Positions 51,101 to 63,100 of a stretch of 64,000 bases of DNA are shown here, in pieces. The number at the start of each line of letters is the position of its first letter. Position 1 is the first letter of the stretch. The position numbers were made by a program, and so were the translations under genes. Source of the DNA: Marisa cornuarietis (Eukaryota; Mollusca; Gastropoda; Architaenioglossa; Ampullariidae); the NCBI GenBank assembly GCA_004794655.1, contig SMMW01000080.1, forward strand, positions 589,501 to 653,500, in the 5' to 3' direction. The notes beneath the pieces were generated by a model that ran no database searches, had not been told where the DNA came from, and saw only the letters and a list, made by a program, of their open reading frames with translations.

Positions 51101-54100
51101 GGATGTTGCCACTCTTGATGATCTGACAGGTTAGTAAGTCGCGTCTTTTTCTCAAAAGTTTCATTTTTCCGCAGATTTTTACAAAAAAAAAATTTTAAGG
51201 GCAAGAAAAAAAGCCAGTGGTGGGACATTCAGCCATACAATAAAAGCAGATCTGAGCACTACAGCTGTGTTAGCTAATGTTGTGTCTGGTGTTGTGAAAA
51301 AGACAAAGTTTTCAGAATTTCAAAAACAGAAGTACTCAGAGTGCAGATAATTGTAAATGCAAAGGTGACATTGGTGTCCTTTGTTTGATGAGAAGTGTTC
51401 ACTCTGGACCATTTTTACTGCTCTGATTAACCCGATTGTCACGTCCATTGTAGGTCATATCCAGATTGGTGACTTCAACCCTAGCAAAACACTTTGCTCA
51501 GCCAGAGCTAGGAATAATATCAGCCACATATTATTTGTGAAATGCAGGGCAACAAACACTTAAAGAACATTACAAATAATTGTTTTGTCAGATTTCATGA
51601 GATTAAAGGACAAATTACTTTTATAGCTACGGCTATAATATGCCATGGTCCTTCAATTTGAACAAAAGATATATTGGACTTAGTTATCAGTGTAATCTTT
51701 TGTTAACAGGTGATTTGATAGATCAGATTCAGGAACTACAGAAGCTAACTGTTACACAGGTAAGGAAACTCCTCTAGTACTCATAACTCATCATCAAGAG
51801 GTTTAAGGAGTGAAAGAGCTGCTTTTATGCACATATCCATTTGCTGCTTTCTCATAGAATTAAAACAGTCACTTCATTTTTACGCTCTTTCAGTTGCTGG
51901 TGCTACCCATGGTACTGGGCTGCTTTAAAAAGTATTTAATATTTTGTAAAAGAGATCATCAGTCTCTAATTAATCTTGAGTCAAGAGTCAAGATTTGCTT
52001 CCTTTTCAGAGCTTGAACAAAGAGAAACAGAAAGCAGAAGCACGGCACATCAACCTACGGAAGCGCAAGGCACTCGCTGATCTATTCAAAGAGTTGGCAG
52101 ATTTAGGTATAGTTTTCAGCATAAGTCTTTCCTTTTTCCTTTTTTTTTTCTCTTTCTCTTTTTGAAAAAAAATCTTTTTCATGTGTCCCACACACAGTAT
52201 CATTGTCAGCTGCCATATGACTTTCTGCTTCATAAACATTTGCATTCATAGACCCACAGTTCGGGCATCAGTTTTTTTAGTACACACTTTTTGGGCATAT
52301 TGAGCTGTTCTTGAAGGGATGAATAGTTTCCTATCCATTTTTATATTTAGACTGGTTTGTTGGAATGTAAGAATCAATAGAGTAAGTAAAAGAAATTTAC
52401 TCACTGTGTATTTGGGTTTTTAAAAAAGTTATAATTTATAAACAGGCTTATCCTACAGAAAGGGACTGAATAAAGAAAAGACCAGCTTTGTGGATGATGC
52501 TTTGATGTTACCGCCATTGGATCCTTTGGCTTCTCTGGATAAGAGGTATTTCAAGATCTTAATTATAAAAAAATGTTAAGTAACCTTATTGCATGTTATT
52601 CACAGGTTTTTGCAGTGTTGTGTAATATTTTTGACAAATATGTGTGCATATCCTAAGTTTCATGAAGTTGGATAAATGTCAGCAGCATCTACAAGTTCCC
52701 CCTGCCCCTTCTCATGTGTGTGATTGTAACAGAAAGAGCTTTTTGTGAAATTAAGATAAATTCTACATTAATACTGGCACTCTGATACTGACTGACCCTT
52801 GCAGTTTAATGGGGTTAAGGTACTTAACTGAAAGTCTTGGAGGTGTTTCAAGTTCCAGCACATGTTGTCAAAATGGCTGTGATGATCTCAACGCCATGTA
52901 TGTTTTGTTTATTCTTGGGTCACTGTTCTGTAAATGTAACAACAGGAGGATTGGGTATGTGGGATACACTAATAAGTTCAGCCTGGTGCCAGATATGTGT
53001 GAACCAGTCTGAGAAAGGGCCTACAAGTAAATCTGGGTGTGAAGGCAAAGGCAAAGGCACAAAGCTTTTACTAATGATCCTTGCAAACTTGCAGCGACCC
53101 ACTTGCCTGCCTATGGGAGGGATGCAATTCATACTTCACACGTTGTCTGTCTCGCATGGCACGGTTCATGACAGCTTTGCAGTCTCCTTCAAAGGTGAAA
53201 ATGTTAATTAATTTTTATTTAATAAATTTTTCCACTTTCAGAGCTTTTTTGATGAACCAGGAAATACAGCACAAGTCAGAAGGATTAAAAACAATTATTG
53301 TAACACATTTTCTTCTCAAGTTATAAAATTTAACTTAAATGGTCACACACATAAACATTGAAATTATTAAATATTGACTAGTAGTGACTGTTGGCAGTCA
53401 CAGCATGTTCACAGTTGTGCGCTGAAGTAATAAATATCAGGATTGGCCTGTTAGTTTATGGTTTGGATTCACCAGTTTCGAGGTTAATGTTTGTTTTTTG
53501 AGCACTTGTCTGGCACTTGAAAACTGGTCTTCATGTGATGAGGAAAAATGTCATGATGTTTTTTTTTTCCCTTCGTACTTCTATTTTTAGGAACTAGGGC
53601 CAGGTAACTTAGAGCGCTGTCATGGATTCATTAAACACCTAGCAGATATCTACCTGAGACAGCGCATGGAACTGACAGATATTTTCAACCAATTTATTGT
53701 ACTGAAGTGAGTGTTTTTTGTTTCTGTTTCTGGGCATTTGTAGTTCTCGCTAATGCAGGAATGTAAAACCCTCTACAATGACTCTTGCACCTAGACCATT
53801 GGTATACAATTCATTATAAGGCCTGAAGTGTGAGGATGTTCACAACACATTTAGCGTTGTCCATTCATGTGAGTGTCAGTGCGTTATGCTGCCGTTAAGC
53901 GCCCGATGGCCCAGCACATCCGTCTTCGGCGTCAGTTTTCTTGTCCGAGTGTCTTTCTCGTAGAGAGACATGCCGACCAAGGCTAACGACCATCCTCTGG
54001 CCGGGTGTTTTATGGAGTTTTCCTTCTCCAAGGGTTGTTTTACAGGGTGGGGTTGCTAACCCCACGCCCAACCCTCCTCCTTCATCCGGGCTTGGGACCG

Positions 54101-57100
54101 GCAGGTTACCCGGGGGGTTTCCAGGCGGAGTTCAACACATTTGATGGCATCCATTCCGTAGCTGGGAATCCATTTATGGTTCCACGGTCTAGCCTAAGGA
54201 TGCCACAGCCAACTTTTTGGTGTAAAGCACTCAACACATGTTTGGCTGCTTGTCACCCAAAAATACAAATCACATATAATATATTTAGTATTTTGATGTC
54301 TACTTTAGAACTGTTTTCTCAGAGCATGGGTATTCTTAACTGGGATGCAGTGAGCTGGTCTTGACCAACATAACTGGGACAGTTTCCTACCCAGCTTGCT
54401 CTGTAGAAGAACCGTTTAGAGTTGTCTGGCAAGGCAGCACATCATTGTGCTATAGTTTGTTTGACTAAGATGAAACATTAAGGTTTGTCCCTGTTGCTTT
54501 ATACAGTGATCACCTTTCAAGCGTTCAAATCTGGCCTTAAGACTGACCTCTTTTGTGCATACTTTCAGCAGCTGATTGTCTCCTCTTTCTATATTTCTTG
54601 TTTACAGCTGTGCTAATCTATTTCTAATATAAGTAAGTTGGCATCACTGCCAAGCAGGGCAATATAAGGGTTCATTATTATTATTATTATTTGTTTTGGA
54701 ACATGAGTAAAACTTGTTTTCTGATTTGGTAACCCTACAGGAAGATGCTGAAACTTGTGAATTTGCTGCAGCTTTCTAACAAATGGCTGCCTCCTCAGAC
54801 ATCTGCCAAAAAGTGGCTGGTGAGTCCTAGTGTGTGACTGTCTTTACTCATGAATACAAATAATTGTGCACAGCCACCATCAAGGATCTAGAATTCTACT
54901 CACCAGTGCATACCAGACTGCACCCTACCAGCTTTATAGTATTATAGCCTATCAGCATTGTAGGTTATTATACCTCCCAGCATTATAGGTCATTTTACCC
55001 CACTAGCATTACAATCCTCCCTGACCCAACGTCTTCTTAGAGCACTCACTTATTGAAAATCTGTTTTCTCTGAATTATCATATTATAACTTGCCTGATAA
55101 CCTGTTTGCTTGTGGTCCTGTGATCACTGCTCATCGAACTTGCCTCCATGTAGAGAATTTTTATATTCTTTTAATATTTTTACAGGAAGAAGCAAAAGGA
55201 CAGGCCATCAGCCTTGTTCAGGGTCTAATGCAGATTTCCCTGCTGTTGCAAGCCTGTCCTGCTGCAAATGACCCACATCTGCATGGTCCAATGTCTCCTT
55301 TCTTGACCAGCCAGTTATCAGCAGCTGCCCACATGCAGTCAGGGGACAAGCTCTGGACATACTGTGTTGACAGAATAAAGGTAATTCAAAATGAAACAAA
55401 CAGATAGAAAGGGGAGAAAAGAGATAGAGAGAAAGAATTGGGAGGGACGAATTGTCATCCTAAACATTGCCTGGCATGCTTGAACATTAAAGAAGAGTTA
55501 GTGCTACTGCTATCATTATATTATAAATGAATGCTAAACATGTCTGGCATGCTTGAGCATTAGAGAAGAGTTAGTGCTGGTGTTACCGTTGTGTTATAAA
55601 TGGCTGCTGTGTAGAGCTTGGTGTTTAGCTGATATGTGGAGAAAAATATGGCGACTCTGCAAGGACTTTTACTTCATCTTAGAACCTTTGCTGGAAAACA
55701 AATTCTGGCATGTATGTAATCTAATAGCTTGCTTTTTCTTTAATCAGACCTTCCTGTTGACAGCAAAAGCAGAGCACATAAAGCTTATGGCCATCTCTGA
55801 CAACCATATGGTCACAAGGTAGATACAAATTCAAGGCAAATTTATTTCTTGCAGCTATTTGCTTACAAGTGATTTTTGTTATTTCACTGTTGCTTTACAT
55901 GTAGCTTTGGTCGTGATATAATAGACTCGGCTCCTTATAGTCAATATCCAATAAAAGAAAAGTAGCATAACCACAGCTTACATTAAAATAAAATTTAAAG
56001 AGCATTGTCAGGCACAAAGATCTGCAGTAATAATGCCATTGCTTTCTTTGTTATTAGTGGTTTGAATTAGAATTGTGCATTTATATTTATATAAAGTTTT
56101 CTTTAAGTCTGATCTGTTGAAACAACACTGATTTTTGTCAATATTTATTTCAGCACAGACTTTGAGACTATCTCAAACAGTATTGAAGAGCTTGCAGCAA
56201 TTGGGCGAGGGTTGGGGGAAATAAAAGACATGCTCGGTTCTCAGAATGAGAACAGCGTTTGTGAAAAAGAGAACTGCTTGACCTCAACAATCACATTCCT
56301 GTCGTCTGCCTTACTTCAGATGGAGAGCAACTTCCAGGTCTGGAGATCAGCTATAAGGGAAAATCTTACCTGGTCAGACCGTGGAGCAAGCACTGTACAG
56401 AAAAACCCAGATGACATCATCACATGTGATCTTTCAGACAATGTGACTTTTCCGTCATCATATGAAGCCCTCTCTTCGGGCTCTGCTGGTGCAGATGTTG
56501 CTGCTTTTTCGTCAAAGATGGAAAGTCTTGTGGAGGTCGTGCTGTTGTCGGTTCAGAAGCTTGCCAAAGTGCTGAAAGAAAAGTTAAGCAAGGACAAAGC
56601 AGGTAGCTCTTCACAAGAAGCTGAATCGAGAGTCAAGAGCAATAACATTGAAAGCGAAGCAGATGATGAAAATGAGATTTTAAAAGAAAACCACCTGACA
56701 GAGTTGACCAATAAGCTGCAGCAGTACATTATCTGTCTGCAATGTCCACAGGTACAATTTCACTTAGCCTTTATTAAGATCATTTTAGGGTTAACTTACT
56801 ATTTTTAAGATTTAAAAAAAATTTAAATAAGGAGACATAAAAAAACTACAACGATTATTAAGGCAGCTAACGGGACAGAAAAAAAACATTTTCTTTTAAA
56901 AGCTGTGAAAATATGTTTGAACGACACAAATCATTGTATCAAACTTTCACCTGCAAGAAGCTGTTGATTTGTTCTTTTGGTAACTCTTCCATCAGGTGAA
57001 CAGCCTGATTCAGGAACTGCACAGTTTTATAGAGAGAACATCAGAAAATGTGCCTGCGGTGTCCAATGACCTACCAGTGAATACAGCATCTGTCTGCATG

Positions 57101-60100
57101 AGTTTGCTGGCTCACTGCAGCCCACTGCTTGGCATCTACAGCAGTATGGTTGGGGTGCATGTGGCAGAGGCTCTTTGTCTTCATCGCACCATGGGGAAAA
57201 TGTTGTCAGTGCTCCTGTCAGTCTTCACAGAACTGTCAGCAAAGGTAGGGCCAGTGGTAGAGTTTTATCTCAAGGTTTTCTAGGCTCGAGCACCTTCTGA
57301 AGCAGCTCGTATCTGGTATCTGGCATTCCTTATCATTTGTTTGCTTGTTGTCATGTCACTAGGGTTTCTGCCTTCCTGCGGAGTACAGTGACGAGGTCGG
57401 ACAGGAAGGAGCCACTGACTTTGTTGACATTGAAGGCGGAGCCTTGGGGGAAGGCGAGGGAGCAAAAGATGTCAGCAATCAGATTGAATCAGAAGATCAG
57501 GTTTGATGAACGAATTTCTCACATTATTTCAATAGTCATCACTTCCAACAATGTGCCAAAACACAAAGAACCAGGGCAAAGTTGTTGACGTTGCATAGTG
57601 ACTTTCTGTTAATTTTGGCTCTCATGTAATTGTCATGCAGCTCTAAATATAGGTTTATTTTATATAGCTCCAGTGTATAACTAATGTACTTAAATGCTCT
57701 TGAGGTACACACACAATTTTTTTAATCTGGTAAGAAATGCTCCATATGCATTATGTAGTTATCCCAGGATCTTTGATGTTCTAAAGATGACTAAACAGAC
57801 TACTTGTTTCAAAATTAGTTTGAGGTCAGGTGCAGCTGAAATTGTAAAGTTGGCACAGCCTTACAATTTCTCATCATATTTGACTTTTATTCATGCAAGC
57901 AAGACAGGTTTAGACCATGTAAAATTTATAATTTCCTACAGCTGGATGAGGCTCAAAGGCCTGATGAGGAAAAAAATGAGCAGCCGGAGCAGCAGCAAGA
58001 TATTGCTCCGGAGGACAATGCCATTGAAATGTCAGAAGATTTTGATGGCAAGCCTCAAGACCTTGAGCCAGTGGGTGAGTGTCTTTTCATCTTAAAATTT
58101 CTTTGAACAGCAGCCAAGAGTTTTGAGAATAAGAGTAAAAAGAGTGGAAAGTATGAATCGAAAAGCCTGTTTATATTTTTCATTGCTTCAAAGCTTTAGG
58201 TTATAAACACCTAAAGATTTGTTACAATTATGATTTTTGGCTGTTCTATCAAACATTAGTTTTCATTTTTGCATTGAAGACGCTCAAACATTCTGTCTGA
58301 TTTTATCAGTAGTGTCATTGAAATAAATCCCTTATAGGTAACTAAGATATTGTTTTTTCCTTCTGTAATAGTCTGTATATTTGGGAAACAGAATGTCCCA
58401 CAATAAAGTAAATTTTAGAATTAGGAGAAATTTTAGTAAATTTTACCTTGCAAACAAAGAATGTGATTTTCTTCAGAAGGAGATGACAATGCCTCTGACA
58501 ATGAGAAAGGTGAGGAGGAAATGGAGAAGCAAATGGGTGATGTTGATGGACCTGGTGACAACAGACTTGATGAGCAGATGTGGGGCAGTGATGAGGAAGA
58601 TGAAGACAGTGGAAAGGTAGGACCAGGAAATAAAAGTCAAAGGTCAATTTCATGTGTTCTGCTGCTTTTGGCTTGTATGAGCAAAAGTGATGCTCAGGTG
58701 CCATTTACTGACCATTTAGGCTACATGTGTTGGAAGTTCATTGACTGACAATTTTACTTTTGTATAAGGCATAAGCTTCATCCTGGCATCATGCCAGAAA
58801 TAGATTTCAGTGTATAACACTGTAGAATACAGATTAGAAAGAGCTCATAATTTGCAAATCTGTGTGCTTTCTCAGTTAATAACAAAATTTACTTTGGCAC
58901 TTTTGATGCATATACAGTCGGACCTCGCTAAGTCGAACTCAAAGGAACCCGAAAAAAAATTCGACTTACGGAGTTTTCGAGTTAGGGAAAATGGCGTAAT
59001 AGGCGCAGGTTAATCAAGGGCAATGTTTTTCCGACTTCATTACTGTATTATAACCGTTTATTATACAGTATTATCGTTTTATATGGATGCATATACACTG
59101 TACTGCCATTTCCGCGGCACGTACCGCACGGGAAAAACCACACCGACACGAACTCTATTCAGTGCTCGTCCCGATAAGAGACTGACAAAGTGACAAAGTG
59201 TAGAAAACGTATTTTTCACAGTAAGTTTGGGTGTGAACCACCAACAGTCCACTGGTCAAGTTACCGCCGCCACCGCCTGAAAGGATGGTCAAGGCTTGTG
59301 GCCATAAATCTTGACCAGTGATGCGCGGCCAGCCGACTTGGGAAAAAGTCTAGTGTCGGCCAGTTCCCCTGAATCGGTCAACTTCAAAGGGGGACTGGTG
59401 TGAGTCAGTTAGTTGTCCACTGTGTAACAGAGCACGCAACGAACCTTTTACACAAAGATGAAAGGAAAATGGGATAAAAGTGTCTTTCTTGAGACAGTTT
59501 GGAACATAGTTTGGAACAGTTTGAGACATAGTTGCGTCTGGTTGGTGATGACTCAAAATTCGACTTAGGGAGGTTGGAAGCCAAAAAATCTTCGAGTTAA
59601 GGAGATCTAAAATACATTGTTCTTAAGGGAATTTGGCCGGGACCTAACAATTCGAGATAGGGAGGTTTTCGACTTAGGGAAGTTCGACTTAGCGAGGTCC
59701 GACTGTAATTTTAATTAAGTTGTATTATTCTATTTTTTTCTGAACCATTGTATTTGAACCAATAACTGATTTTCCCTCTCCTCACCCAAAATCGGTTATG
59801 AGCACAAGCCTACAGAAATAAAACAATTGTCATTGTCATAACTCTGTAGAGAATTCATTTATTCATAATGCAGTTCCTTCCCAACAACAGTCCATAGTTC
59901 TGAAGTAGAATATATTATTAGTGGTTGCTGAACCAGCCATTGATAACCAGCAGGTGGTCATGCCCTTCTGAAACTAGTATTTCAGTACATTCGTATAGAG
60001 TTAATGTTGTATTGGTGTGTGTGGCAGGTACTGGGAGTGTTAGACTGTGTGGTGGGTGCATAAACATTGGGTCTGATGTTCTGTCCTCAGGAGCAGAAGG

Positions 60101-63100
60101 AAGAAGATGGTCAGGGGGCTGGGAAACAGGGGGAGACAGAGCTAGTTGCTGAGGATGATGTAAAGAATAGTGGGGAAGATGAGAAAGAGAACAAAATGGA
60201 GGACAAAAAATCAGAGATTGAAGAGAAGGAGCAGAAGCCACATGAACTGGACCAGATCAACGAGGTGAGTAGCCATTATTAGATCGAATTAGTGAAGACA
60301 TTTAAGCCATTTTGAAACTTAATGGTTTTTACTGATGTTTCTGAAGAGAAAAAATAATTCTAGCAGCTTCAGAGAAGAGAGAAGTAGGTCCATTACTTTT
60401 TTTAAAGGGAGGGTGGGCTGTTTATAATTTGAGAAATGCCTGAGTGTCAAAGCATGGGTGGTGCAACCCGCACACTCACGCCAGACAATCGCGCGTTCTT
60501 TCTACAATAAAAAAAAATGATTGCCTGAGGCTGTCCAAATCATGTTAATTTGCTTTTGTTGTGGGCTCAGGAGTTTACGGCATACAACACACACATATAT
60601 ATATACTCAATCCTCTGCCTCAACACACAGTTCTAACTAGAATATGATTTATAACATCTATGACAGATAAACATCTAGAACATGGGTTTCCAAACGAACC
60701 ATAAATATCTAGTAATCCAATAACTTCTATTCTTAAATACATATATCAGTCTCCCAATTCATAACTTACAGATAACAGATTCCCCAGTTTGAGTCCTCTA
60801 TGTATCGATTATAAACATACACACTCTCTCACCATCATACGTTCTCTAAGCATCATCTTGGTCCTTCAAAATAGCAGTCTGCAATAACAATACTCACAGT
60901 TCGACGTCCAACTATCTTAGGGTTATCGCCCTTCTCATCTCTGTCTAACTAGAATCCAAATAATGCAAATGGCACTTATAATCCAAGTGAATCAGATAAT
61001 CCTTCCCCGAGAGGGGTCGGGGGAAGAAACACATTTGGTGCTCCTCGTAACTTAGCAATTGACAAAACTCGAATGCCTTACACACTGGCCATGTCGGTGA
61101 GATGGTTCGCGGGGTCACAGCAGAGGTACTCTATGGTGACGTGTCAGAGTAGAAGATGCTCCACTGGCCTATTCGCGAACCCTGGATAGGCCAGTTGTTC
61201 TATCTTATGCAGTTAGTCTAGGTGTTGCTGGATGTTGGACCAAAGGTGCTCAAAGAATGGTCGGGGGAGGCTATTCTTCCTCATCCAGAAGAGTTTCAGT
61301 CAAATTAGCCCATACAAAAAAACCTGTAGCTCAAATTTACACTATACCACTATTCTAAACTATATTTTCCAATTCACACATCTTTCTCTCATGCGTTAGT
61401 GTTACCAAACTTTGAAACATACATGAGATTAATCGAAAGGGGTCAGTACCACACTGCATTCAGCCTTGTTCGACACTACCCTGTTCGAATATACACCAAT
61501 CTCAACTAGGGAGATCTAGATGTCCTGACTCAGACATGTCTTGCTCCTTCGGTATTCCGGGCCTAAGTGACTATTCTTCCGTGTTCCTGCCAAAAATCTA
61601 CCGCTGAACCAAATACTCAGTGTCATGATTAACCCTTTCCTCTCTGACGTTCTCGTTCATTCTCCCATACATTCTGTCTATACTTGCAGTCCATAAGTCG
61701 CGAAGGGGTTAAAATATCAAAAAGAAAACACCATGTCACAGACTGGTTTGTAAGTATTTGGTGGAAATGTATATGCATGTACTATGGCCATAGTTATGAA
61801 GCAGAGAATAACTCTGGGGCTAGCCATGGACTAGAATTCATGCAGTTTCCTGTAAGTGGAAATGGCATAGGAGACCAAAGATGTGTTTTATTATGTCTCA
61901 GCCTGAGTATGATGAGGACAGAGTTGATCCTCACCATGGAGACCAAAACCAACAACAGGAGCCAGAAAAGTTGGACTTGCCCGAGGATCTGAACCTTGAT
62001 CAGGATGAAGAGGATGAAGGTGCTGGTGATCAAGGTGAGTCATACAGGATTCTGCTGCTGATTGTTGTCACTTACCAGACTGTGTAGTTGAGGGTTTATT
62101 CGTGAGCATGTGGGTCAGGTCTAGCTGTCGCAGCAATATCAGTTCCTTATTTCATATGAATCCTACCTGTTGACAATATTTTCTATTATAAAGCCTCGTT
62201 ACTAGTCTAAATTCTGACTGAACTTTTTTCCTTCTTGCTTTCAGGTGAAGGTTTGCCTAATCAGCCGGAAGATGTGTGTCCAATTGAAAACATGGAAGAA
62301 AAGGTGCCAGAGGAGGACAAAGACAACGATGATGATAAGGAAGAAAAGCAAGGGGAAGAACAGGATAAGGACAGAGAGAATGACACAGAGGAGAAGAAAG
62401 AGGACAGCGAAGAGGTTGCTGCCAGTGAGGAGCCACAAGAGCAGAACACTGTGGATGACCAGGTATGTATAAGACATGCACCTGCTATGACTTGCCTTGA
62501 TTAGTAAATTGCAAGGTATGTGAGCTTTGTTGTGAGGAGAAATAATGAAATACTAATTCAGATGTCAGAGAACGATTAGGTCCTACACACAATTTAATTA
62601 AAGTAGGAAAGAAAGAGGGGAAATATGTTTACTATGACAAAGTCCTATGTTGTGGGGAAATATGTGTGCTACACTGCATGCTGATACCCATTGTGTTTGG
62701 TACAGGACGAGGGTCAGCAGACAAGTGAAGAAAAAAATGACAGTAACGTTGATGAAAGTGCAGTCGATGAGTCTCAGAAACAGCAAGAAGATGAAAATAA
62801 GAAGGGAGAAAATGGCTTTGCCCCACAGGTCAGTTGAATAACTTAGGGTTGTTGTAAAATGTGTTTAGAAAGATAAAGCAAGAGAAAGTGTATGTGTGAG
62901 AGAGAGAGAGGGAGAGCAAATCAGCGTGTTTTGTAGTAAAACTTTGGCTGATGTTTAAAATGTTTCCAGAGAATATTAGAATTGTATTTTATTCCACAAC
63001 TCTAAAAATAGTTCATATGCTTATTTACATTCTGTTTTGTTATTGTGCTTTTTATCCTGGACTATAACTGGAAGAGAAAATTTAGCTACAGCTGTATGCT

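Larger units (their letters stand above)
53707..54740 (+). other. MDN1 intron 44 with two repeat pieces
   Basis: 1.03 kb. Contains a GC-rich segment (53845-54215) and a LINE 3' end (54505-54690). Confidence 0.8.

Noticed and set aside
61629..61712. An 84-bp piggyBac-like element between two TTAA sites
   Set aside because: The ends (CCCTTTCC and CCCCTTCG) match only loosely and the piece is too short to judge; mentioned only within the intron 53 entry.
62235..62481. Several ORFs overlapping exon 55 on both strands
   Set aside because: They arise from the low-complexity GA-rich coding sequence of the acidic tail.
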